Positions 1 to 8,413 are shown, numbered from the stretch's first letter. The stretch: 64,000 bases of DNA from Pseudoxanthomonas sp. GM95 (GCF_900109775.1 NZ_FOAX01000001.1:248001-312000); one strand, 5' to 3'. The notes: generated by a model not told the origin, from the sequence alone. A program made the numbers and translations.

Positions 1-662
1 CCGATGATGTTGATCGCCAGGATCAGGATGCCGGCGATGGCGTCGCCACGGACGAACTTGGACGCACCGTCCATCGAGCCGTAGAAGTCCGCTTCCTCGC
101 GCACTTCCTGGCGGCGGGCCTTGGCTTCCTCACGGGTCAGCAGGCCGGCGTTGAGGTCGGCGTCGATCGCCATCTGCTTGCCGGGCAGGGCGTCGAGGAT
201 GAAGCGCGCCGACACTTCCGAAATGCGCCCGGCGCCCTTGGTGACCACCACGAAGTTGACGATGGTCAGGATCGCGAAGACCACGATGCCGACGGCGAAG
301 CTGCCGCCGATCACGAACTGGCCGAAGGATTCGATCACATGGCCGGCCGCGCCCGGGCCCTTGTGGCCGTGCAGCAGCACCACGCGGGTGGAAGCCACGT
401 TCAGCGCCAGGCGCAGCAGGGTGACCATCAGCAGGACGCTGGGGAAGATCGAGAATTCCAGCGGCCGCTTCACGTACACGACCGCCAGCATCACCACCAG
501 CGACAGCGCGATGTTGATGGTGAACAGGCCGTCCAGGACGATCGGCGCCAGCGGCACGATCACCATGGCCAACATCGCCACCACCACCAGCGGGGCCGCC
601 GCGCCGCTCTTGACTGCGCCCATCACGCCATTGACGGAGATCCGTCCCGGTTGTGCGCTCAC
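1..662 (-). CDS. flhA: FlhA, flagellar type III export gate protein (N-terminal part, cut by window edge)
   Basis: FlhA is the large inner-membrane subunit of the flagellar type III secretion gate. About 220 N-terminal residues are visible: a short polar leader followed by several hydrophobic segments and the loop typical of FlhA/LcrD proteins ([20 protein letters not shown], then a run beginning [16 protein letters not shown]). I chose the GTG at 662 because an AAGGAG Shine-Dalgarno lies 8 bases upstream and because GTG overlaps the flhB stop as GTGA, the coupling used throughout this operon. The C-terminal cytoplasmic domain lies outside the window. Confidence 0.97.
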   Translation of the reverse strand, partial: MSAQPGRISVNGVMGAVKSGAAAPLVVVAMLAMVIVPLAPIVLDGLFTINIALSLVVMLAVVYVKRPLEFSIFPSVLLMVTLLRLALNVASTRVVLLHGHKGPGAAGHVIESFGQFVIGGSFAVGIVVFAILTIVNFVVVTKGAGRISEVSARFILDALPGKQMAIDADLNAGLLTREEAKARRQEVREEADFYGSMDGASKFVRGDAIAGILILAINII

Positions 663-1822
663 GGCGACGACTCCTTGGCGCCGTGCGGATCGTAGTCGAC
701 CGCGCCCTCGGGGCCGGCGTCGATGCTCGCCAGCGACGGCATCGGGCCACGGCCGGGCGCCCAGGCGCGCAGCTGGTAGACGTAAGAGAGCACTTGAGCA
801 ACGGCAGCGTAGAGCTTCACCGGGATTTCCTGATCGACCTGCGCCTGCCTGTACAAGGACCGTGCCAGCGGCGGCGCCTCGACCACGGCGATGCGGTGCT
901 GCTCGGCCAGGTCGCGGATGGCCATGGCTATCTCGTCCACGCCCTTGGCCACCACCACCGGCGCGCGCATGCCGCCGTCGGCCTTATATTTCAGGGCCAC
1001 GGCGTAGTGGGTCGGGTTCATCAGGATCACATCGGCGGTGGGCACCGCTTCCATCATCCGGCGCCGCGACATCTGCATGGCCACCTGGCGCACGCGGGCC
1101 TTCATTTCCGGGTTGCCCTCGGCTTCCTTGTGCTCGTCGCGGATCTCCTGCTTGGTCATCTTCAGCTTGGAGCGGTACTGGAAGTGCTGCCACGGCACGT
1201 CGATCAGGGCCAGCGCGCCCAGCGCGCCGACCATCGCCAGCAGCGTAGTCATGGCCATCTGCACGCCGCCGGCGACCGACTGCTCCAGCGAGGCCTGCGG
1301 CATGCCCAGCAGGGCCTTGAAGGCGCGGTAGACCATCCAGGTGCCCACGCCGCCGATCAGCGCCACGCGCAGCAGCGAGCGAAGCACTTCGGCTAGGCTT
1401 TCCTTGCCCCACATGCGGGCGATGCCGGACATCGGGTTGAGCCGGCTGAAATCCGGCTGCAGCGACTGCCCGGCAAAGCGTAGGCTGCCCATGATGGCCG
1501 GCGAGATCAGGCAGGCGGCCAGCGCGGCGAAGATCATCGGCAGCATCGGCACCACCAGCGAGCCGAGCAGGCCGGCCGCGTGCGGCAGCAGCCGGTCGGG
1601 CGCATCCAGCAGGGCACGGTCGTAGTGCAGCGCACCCTGCATCCAGTCACGGCTGACCGCGCCGATGTGGCCGGCGCTGACCTTCAGCGCCAGCACCGCG
1701 CAGCCCAGCACCGCCACGTTGGCCAGCTCGCGCGAGCGCGGGACGTTGCCTTTCTCCCTGGCTTCGCGCAGGCGTTTTTCGGTTGGGGCCTCTGTGCGGT
1801 CTTCCTGGTCTTCGCTGCTCAT
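659..1822 (-). CDS. flhB: FlhB, flagellar export apparatus substrate-specificity switch
   Basis: FlhB is an inner-membrane export-gate protein that switches secretion from rod/hook to filament substrates after self-cleavage. The 387-residue protein starts with the charged FlhB leader ([18 protein letters not shown]), has about four hydrophobic segments, and carries the autocleavage tetrapeptide NPTH at residues 269-272, the same position as in Salmonella FlhB. It is translationally coupled to flhA (overlapping stop/start) and follows fliR after 29 bases. Length and motif order are normal for the family. Confidence 0.98.
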   Translation of the reverse strand: MSSEDQEDRTEAPTEKRLREAREKGNVPRSRELANVAVLGCAVLALKVSAGHIGAVSRDWMQGALHYDRALLDAPDRLLPHAAGLLGSLVVPMLPMIFAALAACLISPAIMGSLRFAGQSLQPDFSRLNPMSGIARMWGKESLAEVLRSLLRVALIGGVGTWMVYRAFKALLGMPQASLEQSVAGGVQMAMTTLLAMVGALGALALIDVPWQHFQYRSKLKMTKQEIRDEHKEAEGNPEMKARVRQVAMQMSRRRMMEAVPTADVILMNPTHYAVALKYKADGGMRAPVVVAKGVDEIAMAIRDLAEQHRIAVVEAPPLARSLYRQAQVDQEIPVKLYAAVAQVLSYVYQLRAWAPGRGPMPSLASIDAGPEGAVDYDPHGAKESSP

Positions 1823-1851
1823 CGTGGTCCGGTCCTGTCAGGCAGCCGTGT

Positions 1852-2640
1852 TCAGCCAGTGATCGCGCGGGCGGCGGCAAAGGCCTGGTCGAACAGCGAC
1901 TGCACCGGTGCCTGCAGCTGGCGTGCCAGCAGCATCAGCAGGACCAGGCCGACCAGCAGCGAGACCGGCAGGCCGATCTGCATGGGATTGAGCTGCTGGG
2001 CCGCGCGGGCCAACACGCCGAACGCGATGTTCACCGCCAGCAGCGCCATGATCACCGGCAGCGCCAGCAGCACGCCGGCGCGCAGGCAGGCGCCGAAGAA
2101 ATCCGGCACCGCCGACAGCACCGCGTGGGTATCGGGCAGGGCCGCGCCGATGGGCAGGTTGCTGTAGCTGTCGGCCAGCAGGCTGATCAGCGCCAGGTGC
2201 CCGTCCAGGGTGAAGAACAGCAGCGAGAACACCAGGAAGAACCACTGCGACAGCACCGGCGAGGACGCGCCGGAGAGCGGATCGGCCATCGTCGCGAACG
2301 ACAGGCCCATGCCTTGGGAGACCAGTTCGCCGGCCAGCTGCCCGGCTTCGAACGCCAGCCGCAGCATCAGGCCGATGGCGATGCCGACGGTGAACTCGCG
2401 CAGCACGCCCAGCACCGTGGCCGAATCGATCGCCATCGGCGGTGCAGCGGGCAGCACCGTGGAGAGCGTGGCCGACAGCGCCAGCACCAGGATCAGCCGC
2501 ACCCGCGCCGGCAGCATGCGGCCGCCGATGACCGGCAACACCTGCACCGCCGCACCGATGCGCAGCGCGTGCCACAGCACCGTGGCCAGCAGACTGAACA
2601 GGTCCACGCCCGTGGACGTGGTCAGGGTGACGGCATCCAT
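1852..2640 (-). CDS. fliR: FliR, flagellar export gate membrane protein
   Basis: FliR is part of the FliPQR export-gate core in the centre of the MS ring. The 262-residue product is strongly hydrophobic with about six membrane segments. Conserved FliR stretches are visible, such as RIGAAVQVLPVIGGRMLP near residue 27 and GLSFATMADP near residue 115. It sits in the conserved order fliQ-fliR-flhB, starting 6 bases after the fliQ stop, so the two are almost certainly co-translated. No abnormality seen. Confidence 0.96.
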   Translation of the reverse strand: MDAVTLTTSTGVDLFSLLATVLWHALRIGAAVQVLPVIGGRMLPARVRLILVLALSATLSTVLPAAPPMAIDSATVLGVLREFTVGIAIGLMLRLAFEAGQLAGELVSQGMGLSFATMADPLSGASSPVLSQWFFLVFSLLFFTLDGHLALISLLADSYSNLPIGAALPDTHAVLSAVPDFFGACLRAGVLLALPVIMALLAVNIAFGVLARAAQQLNPMQIGLPVSLLVGLVLLMLLARQLQAPVQSLFDQAFAAARAITG

Positions 2641-2646
2641 CGTGCC

Positions 2647-2916
2647 TCAGCCGATCAGCTGCGGGATGCGCTGGAACAGGTCGATGGTGAAGCTGGTCAG
2701 CCGCCCCAGCAGGAAGTTGCCGGCCACCGCCAAGGTCGCCACCAGGGTCAGCGCCTTGACCACGAAAGCGATGGTCGGCTCGTTGATCTGGGTGGCCGCC
2801 TGCAGGATGCCCACCACCACGCCGATCACCAGCACCGCCAGCAACGGCGGCGCGCCCAGGACCAGGGCGATCTCCAGCCCACGGGAAATTTCGGTCATGG
2901 CGGTTTCGGGGGTCAT
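2647..2916 (-). CDS. fliQ: FliQ, flagellar export gate membrane protein
   Basis: FliQ is a small two-helix subunit of the FliPQR gate. The open frame extends further upstream, but the extension runs into a GC-rich repeat and is not FliQ-like. The ATG at 2916 gives 89 residues, the usual FliQ length, beginning MTPETAMTEISRGLEIAL. A second ATG six codons in (2898) is possible. Two hydrophobic helices flank the conserved loop ILQAATQINEPTIAFVVKA. Unlike in most genomes, fliQ is separated from fliP by about 790 bp carrying a plus-strand nuclease-like gene and two palindromic repeats, so it may need its own promoter or read-through. Confidence 0.95.
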   Translation of the reverse strand: MTPETAMTEISRGLEIALVLGAPPLLAVLVIGVVVGILQAATQINEPTIAFVVKALTLVATLAVAGNFLLGRLTSFTIDLFQRIPQLIG

Positions 2917-3020
2917 GGCGGTCGGCGCATCAGGAGGCAAGGGAAGGCGCCGGAAGCCCGGCGCGTGCCGCAACGGCTGCAAGCGGCGTGCCGCCGTGGA
3001 AAAATGCGACACCAAGGGCA

Positions 3021-3148
3021 TAACCTCTCCCCAGCCCTCCCCTTGGCCTGCGGCTAAAGGGAGGGGGTCAAAACGGTGCACCATCAGGTCGCAGGATCCG
3101 CTCCCTCCCTTGCGAAGCAGGGGAGGGCTGGGGAGGGGTTGGCTTTTC
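3021..3148. repeat. Palindromic GC-rich repeat, copy A (fliQ side of the DUF559 gene)
   Basis: A roughly 128-bp imperfect palindrome. The outer arms 3022-3042 and 3120-3140 are complementary at 20 of 21 positions. Each half contains its own smaller stem (CCCTCCCCTT with AAAGGGAGGG on the left; CTCCCTCCCTT with GGGGAGGG on the right). The central part (TGCACCATCAGGTCGCAGGA) resembles the centre of copy B (GCGCACCATCGGATCGCGAA), so A and B are homologous in direct orientation. The structure resembles paired REP/BIME units or a small non-autonomous element. Confidence 0.8.
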
Positions 3149-3198
3149 CGCCTTTCCGCCCAGCGCTAGTCTGGCGATCAGTCATAGGGGAGCCAGGC

Positions 3199-3540
3199 AT
3201 GGATGCCTTACGCCATCGCGCACGCACGCTGCGCAACGCGCCCACCGACGCCGAGCATCGCCTCTGGCAACGCTTGCGCGGCGGACAGCTGGCAGGCGTC
3301 AAGTTCCGCCGTCAGATGCCGATTGCCGGCTTCATTGCGGATTTCGCCGCGCCTTCCGCACGGTTGATCGTGGAGCTGGACGGCGGCCAGCATGGCGAAC
3401 AAATCGAAGCCGATGCGAGGCGGACGGCTGCATTGAATGCAGCGGGTTATCGTGTCGTGCGTTACTGGAATCACGACGTCCTTCAGCGAACCGAGATGGT
3501 GCTGGAGAACATCCTGCGGGCGTTGGGGAAGGTGGACTAG
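3199..3540 (+). CDS. DUF559-domain protein, PD-(D/E)XK-like endonuclease fold
   Basis: A 113-residue single-domain protein of the DUF559 group, related to Vsr-like very-short-patch endonucleases. Visible hallmarks are the N-terminal helix LRNAPTDAEHRLWQRLRGGQ, the core FRRQMPIAGFIADFAAPSAR with Asp48, and VELDGGQH with Glu59, Asp61 and His65, followed by AGYRVVRYWNHDVL. These are the expected acidic residues of a PD-(D/E)XK active site. An AGGGGAG ribosome site precedes the ATG. It lies alone on the plus strand inside the minus-strand flagellar operon, bracketed by two homologous palindromes (3021-3148 and 3565-3693). Its biological role is unknown; a role in moving the flanking repeats is only an inference. 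Confidence 0.9.
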   Translation: MDALRHRARTLRNAPTDAEHRLWQRLRGGQLAGVKFRRQMPIAGFIADFAAPSARLIVELDGGQHGEQIEADARRTAALNAAGYRVVRYWNHDVLQRTEMVLENILRALGKVD

Positions 3541-3564
3541 GGCGAAAGTGCCAAGCGCAGAAGC

Positions 3565-3693
3565 TAACCCCACCCCGGCCCTCCCCTTCGCTGCGCGAAA
3601 GGGAGGGAGCCAAAAGCAGCGCACCATCGGATCGCGAATTCTGCTCCCTCCCTTGCGTGCGCAGCACGGAGGGGAGGGCCGGGGAGGGGGTGG
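3565..3693. repeat. Palindromic GC-rich repeat, copy B (fliP side of the DUF559 gene)
   Basis: The partner of copy A, about 129 bp. Its left arm CCACCCCGGCCCTCCCC (3570-3586) pairs with GGGGAGGGCCGGGG and the following bases on the right (3671-3693). Internal stems formed by CCCTCCCCTTCG/CGAAAGGGAGGG and CTCCCTCCC/GGAGGGGAGGG match copy A in layout. It ends 9 bases from the fliP stop codon, so on the minus strand it would fold in the fliP mRNA 3' end and could act as a terminator or attenuator between fliP and fliQ. Confidence 0.8.
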
Positions 3694-3702
3694 CCTTTGC
3701 CG

Positions 3703-4575
3703 TCAGAACGGATTGAAGCTCGACGCCAGCGAACCCACCACCAGCACCCAGCCGTCGACCAGCACGAACAGCAGGATCTTGAACGGGGCGGAGATCAGCA
3801 TCGGCGAGAGCATCATCATGCCCATCGACATCAGCACGCTGGCCACCACCAGGTCGATGATCACGAACGGGATGTAGATCAGGAAGGCGATCTCGAACGC
3901 GGTCTTCAGCTCGCTGGTCAGGAAGGACGCAGCCAACACGCCGAACGGCACGTCCTGCGGATTGGCGTACGGCCCGGTGTGGGACAGGCTGGCGAAGGTC
4001 ATCAGATCGTTCTGGCGTACCTGGGCCAGCATGAAGCCGCGGAACGGATCGATCGCCGCCGCCCAGGCGGTCTTGAAGTCCATCGTCTTGTCCAGGTACG
4101 GCGCAATGCCGTGCGCCCAGGAGGCGTCGAACACCGGCGTCATCACCATGAAGGTCAGGAACAGCGCCAGCGCCAGCAGCACCTGGTTGGACGGGGTCTG
4201 GCCGGTGCCGAGCGCCTGCCGCAGCAGGCCCAGCACGATGATGATGCGGGTGAAGGCCGTCATGCCCAGCAGCGCGGCCGGCAGCAGCGTGATGCTGGTC
4301 ATCAGCAGTAGCACCTGCAGCGGCATGCTGACCTTCTCGCCGCCGACCTGGCCGACGTTCAACTGCGGCAGCGTCTGCCCGGCCAGGTCGCTGACCGTGG
4401 GCAGGTTGTTCTGCGCCGGCGCGGCGGCCGGGGAGGGTGCCTGGGCCTGCGGCGCGGCCGGGGCGGCGGCCTGTTGTGCGAAAGCACCGCCAGCCAGCGG
4501 CAGGGCGATGCTCAGCAGCAGGACGACCAGCAGGCGGATCAGGCGGGAGCGTGACAACAGACGCGAACGGCTCAT
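3703..4575 (-). CDS. fliP: FliP, flagellar export gate protein
   Basis: FliP forms the ring at the heart of the flagellar export gate. The 290-residue precursor starts with a cleavable-looking hydrophobic leader ending near GGAFAQQ, then an Ala/Pro/Gln-rich stretch. The FliP core follows: LLMTSITLLPAALLGMTAF, RIIIVLGLLRQALGTGQTPS and the C-terminal LLVLVDGW-like helix pair. The ATG overlaps the fliO stop (ATGA). The next flagellar gene, fliQ, is displaced by the palindrome-flanked DUF559 insert. Confidence 0.97.
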   Translation of the reverse strand: MSRSRLLSRSRLIRLLVVLLLSIALPLAGGAFAQQAAAPAAPQAQAPSPAAAPAQNNLPTVSDLAGQTLPQLNVGQVGGEKVSMPLQVLLLMTSITLLPAALLGMTAFTRIIIVLGLLRQALGTGQTPSNQVLLALALFLTFMVMTPVFDASWAHGIAPYLDKTMDFKTAWAAAIDPFRGFMLAQVRQNDLMTFASLSHTGPYANPQDVPFGVLAASFLTSELKTAFEIAFLIYIPFVIIDLVVASVLMSMGMMMLSPMLISAPFKILLFVLVDGWVLVVGSLASSFNPF

Positions 4576-5237
4576 TGCTTCTTACCGAAGTGTTGCGCCA
4601 GCACCTGCGCGAAGGCCGGCGGCGCTTTGGTCGGGGTGACGGGCAACGGCGTGTCGAGCTGATGCAGGACGCGGGTGCCGCCGGCGCCGGTGCCCAGCAC
4701 CAGCTGGGTGTCTCCGACGGCCACGACCACCACGCGTTCGCGCGGGCTCAAGGACAGCGATCCGATCACTTTCAACGCCGGATTGCTGGCGCCGCCGATG
4801 CCCGGCATGCGCTTGGCCAGCCATCCCAGAACGAGGATCAAGCCGACCACCAGGACCAGTGCAAGGACTGCGCCACCGATGCTGCCCGCCCCGCCGGGCT
4901 TGGCCGCTGGCGCGCCGAGCGGCATGCCGACCTGCGTGGTGGTGGTCGATGCGGCCGGGCGGCCGGGGACGGTGAACTGCTTTTCCACCTGCGCGGTGGT
5001 GGCGGGCGCCGCGGACTGTGTGGTCGCCGTGTCCTGCGTCGGCGCGGGCGTGGATGAAGTCGCCAGCGCTGGTGCCGGATTCCCGACGTCCTGCGTCGTC
5101 GCAGCGGTCTTGGGCACAGACGCATCGGCCTGCGCGGCGTCGGTCGTGGCCATCGCCATCGCCGGCACGCCGATCAACGGGGCGGCGGCCTCCGCGATCG
5201 GCGCGGGCAGGGCCGGCGCCGGTGCGGACGCCGCCAT
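4572..5237 (-). CDS. fliO: FliO, flagellar export gate assembly protein
   Basis: FliO helps assemble the FliP ring. The 221-residue product has an unusually long Ala/Thr/Pro-rich N-terminal half (about residues 1-115), one membrane segment (GGAVLALVLVVGLILVLGW) and a cytoplasmic FliO domain with IGSLSLSPRERVVVVAVGD and a Gln-Leu-Val-Leu-Gly-Thr stretch. I chose the ATG at 5237, three bases after the fliN stop; an in-frame GTG at 5243 overlapping that stop is an alternative. Upstream continuation of the frame lies inside fliN and was rejected. Confidence 0.9.
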   Translation of the reverse strand: MAASAPAPALPAPIAEAAAPLIGVPAMAMATTDAAQADASVPKTAATTQDVGNPAPALATSSTPAPTQDTATTQSAAPATTAQVEKQFTVPGRPAASTTTTQVGMPLGAPAAKPGGAGSIGGAVLALVLVVGLILVLGWLAKRMPGIGGASNPALKVIGSLSLSPRERVVVVAVGDTQLVLGTGAGGTRVLHQLDTPLPVTPTKAPPAFAQVLAQHFGKKQ

Positions 5238-5239
5238 GC

Positions 5240-5572
5240 TCACTTGAGCCTCTTGATGCGCTCGGCCGGGCTGACCACGTCGGTCAGGCGCACGCCGAAG
5301 CGGTCGTTCACCACCACCACTTCTCCCTGGGCGATCAGGGTGCCGTTGACGTACACGTCCAGCGGTTCGCCGGCCGCCCGCTCCAGTTCCACCACCGAGC
5401 CGGCGGTGAGTTGCAGCAGGTTGCGGATCGGGATGCGGGTGCGGCCCACTTCCAGCGACAGCTGCACCGGCACGTCGAGGATGACGTCCAGGTTCAGGTC
5501 GCCGGCCACGGACGCGCCGGGTTCGGCGGTCAGCGGATCGAAGGCGGCGGGGGCGGCGTTCTCGGTGCTCAT
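5240..5572 (-). CDS. fliN: FliN, flagellar motor switch C-ring protein
   Basis: FliN forms the lower part of the C ring with FliM and FliG and docks the FliH-FliI export complex. The 110-residue protein has a short acidic N terminus and a C-terminal SpoA domain with conserved segments ILDVPVQLSLEVGRT, LLQLTAGSVVEL and VVVVNDRFGVRLTDVVS. This is the short FliN type without a CheC-like extension. The ATG overlaps the fliM stop. Confidence 0.97.
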   Translation of the reverse strand: MSTENAAPAAFDPLTAEPGASVAGDLNLDVILDVPVQLSLEVGRTRIPIRNLLQLTAGSVVELERAAGEPLDVYVNGTLIAQGEVVVVNDRFGVRLTDVVSPAERIKRLK

Positions 5573-6573
5573 GGGGCGACAAGCTCTTGGGAATCGTTGG
5601 AGGAGGGCATGCGCGGGAACTGCACCTGCGTGACCTTGAAGGCGTTGAAGCCGTTATGGGTGCCGAACTCGCCGGCGAACATCGGCGTGCGCTCGACTTC
5701 CAGATGCACGGGGCGTGCCAGCTCGATCGGGATGATGTCGCCGACCTTCAGTCGCGACAGGTCGCGCAGGCTGATCTGGCGATGGGCGATGGACAGGCTC
5801 AGCTCCAGGTCAGCTTCCTGCACGCCGGCGCGCAGGGCGCGGGCCCAGCTGGTGTCCGGTTCGGCGCGCGGGCGCTTGGAGGCTTCCAAATCTTCGCGCA
5901 GCGGTTCGAGCATCTTGTAGGGCATGGCGATGGCGAAATCGCCGCCGCCGGTGTCCAGCGCCACCGAGAAGCGGCTGACCACCATGTGGTCGCGGCCGTC
6001 CATCAGTTCGGCCAGCTGCGTGTTGGGATCGTGCGGCAGCGCTTCGAAGGTCACCGCCAGCAGCGGCGTCCAGGCCTCGGCCAGGTCGGTGAAGGTCTGC
6101 TTGAGCATCAGCTGGATCACGCGCTGCTCGGACGGGGTGAAGGCGCGGTTCTCGAAACGCGCCGGCATCCGCCCGGTGCCGCCGAAGAAGTTCTCCACCA
6201 CGGTGAACACCAGGCGCGGCTCGTACACCACCAGTGCGGTGCCCTTGAGCGGGCCCATCTGCACGCGGTTGACGCTGGCCGGCACCGGCAGCGAGTTGGC
6301 GTATTCGTCGAAGCGGACCACGTCGGTGCCGCGGTAGGTCAGCTCCGGCGCGCGTCGCAGCAGGTTGAACAGGCCGGTCTTGAAGTTGCGCACGAAGCGC
6401 TCGTTGACCGTGTCCAGGCCCGGCAGGCGGCCACGGACCACACGCCCGGCGCTCTTGAAATCGTAGATGCGCACTTCGCCCGGCGCCGCGGACGGCCCCA
6501 TGCCGACCGCACCGCTGTCCACGCCATGCAACAGGGCGTCGATTTCATCCTGGGACAGCAGCTCGTTGCTCAT
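5569..6573 (-). CDS. fliM: FliM, flagellar motor switch protein
   Basis: FliM binds phospho-CheY and sets rotation direction. The 334-residue protein begins with the CheY-binding peptide (LLSQDEIDALLHGV), then the CheC-like middle domain with ENFFGGTGR near residue 140, and a C-terminal SpoA domain ending near VTQVQFPRM. The ATG at 6573 overlaps the fliL stop (ATGA); a GTG one codon upstream is possible. The N-terminal peptide implies a CheY in the genome, outside this window. Confidence 0.97.
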   Translation of the reverse strand: MSNELLSQDEIDALLHGVDSGAVGMGPSAAPGEVRIYDFKSAGRVVRGRLPGLDTVNERFVRNFKTGLFNLLRRAPELTYRGTDVVRFDEYANSLPVPASVNRVQMGPLKGTALVVYEPRLVFTVVENFFGGTGRMPARFENRAFTPSEQRVIQLMLKQTFTDLAEAWTPLLAVTFEALPHDPNTQLAELMDGRDHMVVSRFSVALDTGGGDFAIAMPYKMLEPLREDLEASKRPRAEPDTSWARALRAGVQEADLELSLSIAHRQISLRDLSRLKVGDIIPIELARPVHLEVERTPMFAGEFGTHNGFNAFKVTQVQFPRMPSSNDSQELVAP

Positions 6574-7067
6574 CACTGCACGACCAGGCTGGTGAAGATG
6601 ACCGCTTCGGGCTTGTTGGGACCGCCTTCGGCGGCCAGCACTTTCTTGACTTCCTCAAGCGCGGCGTCCTGCAGGCGCTCCTTGCCGCTGCGCTGGGCCA
6701 ACTGCACCGAGGTCTGCTGGCCGAACAGCAGCAGCAGGCGGTTGCGGATGGCCGGCGCCTGGGCCTCGATGGCCTTGAGCGTGTCCGGATCGCGGGTCAT
6801 CACCTGCACGTCGCCCTGCAGGTAGCGGTTGGCGTCGGTATCGGCCAGGTTGACCACGAAGGCCGGCTCCAGCGCGAAGTAGGTCGCCACGGCCTTGGTC
6901 GGCGCCGCGGCGTGCTCGGCTTCGGCCGGGGCGGCATGGGCCGCGCCGCGCTGCTGCATGAACCAGCCGCCGGCCAGGCCACCGCCCAGCAATACGACCG
7001 CGCCGATGATCAGCGGCAGCTTGCTCTTCTTCTTGGGCGCATCGGCCGCTGCGGGTTTGGTGGCCAC
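6573..7067 (-). CDS. fliL: FliL, flagellar basal-body-associated protein
   Basis: FliL is a single-pass inner-membrane protein that associates with the stator. The 164-residue product has a Lys-rich cytoplasmic start (PKKKSKLP), one membrane helix (LIIGAVVLLGGGLAGGWF), a linker, and the periplasmic FliL domain (YFALEPAFVVNLADTDANRYLQGDV). It is the first gene of fliLMNOP and lies 32 bases downstream of the start predicted from a sigma-54-type promoter at 7111-7125. Confidence 0.95.
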   Translation of the reverse strand: MATKPAAADAPKKKSKLPLIIGAVVLLGGGLAGGWFMQQRGAAHAAPAEAEHAAAPTKAVATYFALEPAFVVNLADTDANRYLQGDVQVMTRDPDTLKAIEAQAPAIRNRLLLLFGQQTSVQLAQRSGKERLQDAALEEVKKVLAAEGGPNKPEAVIFTSLVVQ

Positions 7068-7110
7068 GGGAAGACTCCGGTATCAAAAAAGGGGGACTCG
7101 CCCCTGTACT

Positions 7111-7125
7111 GCAAGCCGCGTGCCG
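7111..7125 (-). promoter_or_regulatory. Sigma-54-type promoter for fliLMNOP
   Basis: On the minus strand the site reads CGGCACG-CGGC-TTGC, keeping the GG-N10-GC core of the RpoN consensus TGGCACG-N4-TTGC. The predicted start is near 7099, about 32 bases before the fliL ATG. RpoN and FleQ are both encoded in this cluster. Confidence 0.8.
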
Positions 7126-7462
7126 CGATCCTGGCGGCGTCGCACTGGCGGCCGACGGATCGCCGACGGCGGGCGCGGCGGGATTCCGACGGGGATGGCC
7201 CTGGGTGCGATGCGGGTTTCGTGCCGCGGCCGGCCGGGCTTCGGGGCGCGTCGAGGGTGTCCGCCTTGCGCGGGCGCTCGGCGAAAGCGCGGCGGCGACC
7301 GCAGCAGCCCGGAGCGACGGCGCGATTGAAACCCCGCCGCCAGACCCTTGACGGCCGTCACGCCGGATCGAACAATTCGGCCACACGCGACGCGTGCAGG
7401 GGCGGGCGCCGCGAAGGGACGCGGCATCCGGGCAACAAGGTCGTTGAACACAGGGGGCAAGG
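7126..7462. other. Intergenic region between fliL and a divergent small-gene cassette
   Basis: Together with the fliL promoter this leaves about 395 bases without a gene. The stretch is very GC-rich. I see no conserved protein, no hairpin of note and no further promoter match for fliL; any enhancer (FleQ) sites for the fliL promoter would be expected here, but I cannot identify them. Confidence 0.5.
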
Positions 7463-7858
7463 ATGAATAACCCATACCAGGGCCCGCGCGCCAATGTCGC
7501 GCCGCTCCCGCTTGCCAGCGCCGTGCTGGACGATGTCGCTGCCGGGCAGCGTTGGGTGGTCTACGCGATCCTGCTGTACTTCGTGGCGATGCTGGCCGCC
7601 AACGCGATCACCGCGCCGGTCGCCAGCCTGCTGATCACGACCTTGATCGTATTCGCCTGCGTCGGTCTGTCCTGGGCTGGCATCTATCGATTGAGCCGCG
7701 GCCTGGGCTACCCGCTGTGGTGGCGCATCGGGCTGCTGGTGCTGATGCTGATCCCGCTGGTCGGCCTGCTGATCCTGGTCATGCTCAGCAGTCGCGCGAC
7801 CAAGCGCCTGCGCGCGGCGGGGTATCGCGTCGGCCTGCTCGGGGCACGCGCCAGCTGA
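7463..7858 (+). CDS. Small three-helix membrane protein of unknown function
   Basis: A 131-residue protein I cannot assign. After a soluble N terminus (MNNPYQGPRANVAPL) there are three hydrophobic segments at about residues 32-50, 53-75 and 87-108, followed by a basic tail (SSRATKRLRAAGYRV). The MNNPYQxP start with short membrane segments is common among small uncharacterised proteins of this bacterial family. It is the first of five small plus-strand genes between fliL and fliK, a position where most relatives have no genes. Confidence 0.7.
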   Translation: MNNPYQGPRANVAPLPLASAVLDDVAAGQRWVVYAILLYFVAMLAANAITAPVASLLITTLIVFACVGLSWAGIYRLSRGLGYPLWWRIGLLVLMLIPLVGLLILVMLSSRATKRLRAAGYRVGLLGARAS

Positions 7859-7916
7859 TCGCGCGATGCCGGACGCATCGCGCCACGCCATTCGACTTTC
7901 AAGGAGCTTCACCGAC

Positions 7917-8180
7917 ATGGACAAGATCCAGGCCGACGCGATCATCCGCGCGCTGCTCACCCCCGATCCACAACACCGCGCCGACGTGGCCTTCCGCCGC
8001 GAACGCGAAGCCCGGCAGCTGTTGCGCCAGCGCCGCATGGCCTGGCTGAGCCTGGCCGGCGTCGTGCTCGGTGCGACTTGTGCGGTGCTCCTCGATCAGC
8101 GCCTGGTGGTCGGCGCGCTGTGGGGCGGTATCTGCGGCCAACTGCTCGGCCACGCCCTCAACCCGCGTCCGCTGGCCTGA
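7917..8180 (+). CDS. Small hypothetical membrane protein
   Basis: An 87-residue protein starting at an ATG with a clear AAGGAG ribosome site 10 bases upstream. The N-terminal half is charged and helical (PDPQHRADVAFRREREARQLLRQRR). The C-terminal half has two short hydrophobic segments (LSLAGVVLGATCAVLL and VVGALWGGICGQLLGHAL). Function unknown. It follows the three-helix protein by 58 bases and is probably co-transcribed. Confidence 0.65.
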   Translation: MDKIQADAIIRALLTPDPQHRADVAFRREREARQLLRQRRMAWLSLAGVVLGATCAVLLDQRLVVGALWGGICGQLLGHALNPRPLA

Positions 8181-8230
8181 GCCTCGCTCGCCTTCTTTTT
8201 TCCCTTTCTTCTTTCATCGGAACCCCCGTC

Positions 8231-8413
8231 ATGTACGCCACCGAGATCGCACTCTTCATCGGCGGCCTCGTGCTGCTGGTCATCGGCTATCGCAGGAACA
8301 CCCGAAACCTGATGGCCACGGCCGCGCTGCTGCTATTCCTCTCGGGCGCGGCTGCACCGGCCTGGGAAGGTTTCAGGGACGGGCTTGAACATTCGAGCGG
8401 CCACGCGCTGTAA
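8231..8413 (+). CDS. Small hypothetical membrane protein (60 residues)
   Basis: A 60-residue reading frame with an N-terminal hydrophobic helix (EIALFIGGLVLLVIGY), a basic turn (RRNTRN) and a second hydrophobic stretch (LMATAALLLFLSGAAAPAW). The ribosome site is weak (CGGAAC). It lies 50 bases after the previous small gene, in the same direction. The start is uncertain because the frame is open further upstream; I kept the ATG closest to the first hydrophobic helix. Confidence 0.5.
   Translation: MYATEIALFIGGLVLLVIGYRRNTRNLMATAALLLFLSGAAAPAWEGFRDGLEHSSGHAL

Noticed and set aside
2937-2952. Possible sigma-54 promoter upstream of fliQ
   Set aside because: The GG and GC elements are 11 bases apart instead of 10 and the -24 block is poor, so fliQR-flhBA has no convincing promoter of its own.
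1783-3057. A 424-codon plus-strand frame opposite fliR and fliQ
   Set aside because: Its composition is Gln/Arg/His-rich with no motif; it mirrors fliR and fliQ, which are clearly real.
3208-3627. Minus-strand frames across the DUF559 gene
   Set aside because: The plus-strand DUF559 product has clear catalytic motifs and a ribosome site; the antisense frames have neither.
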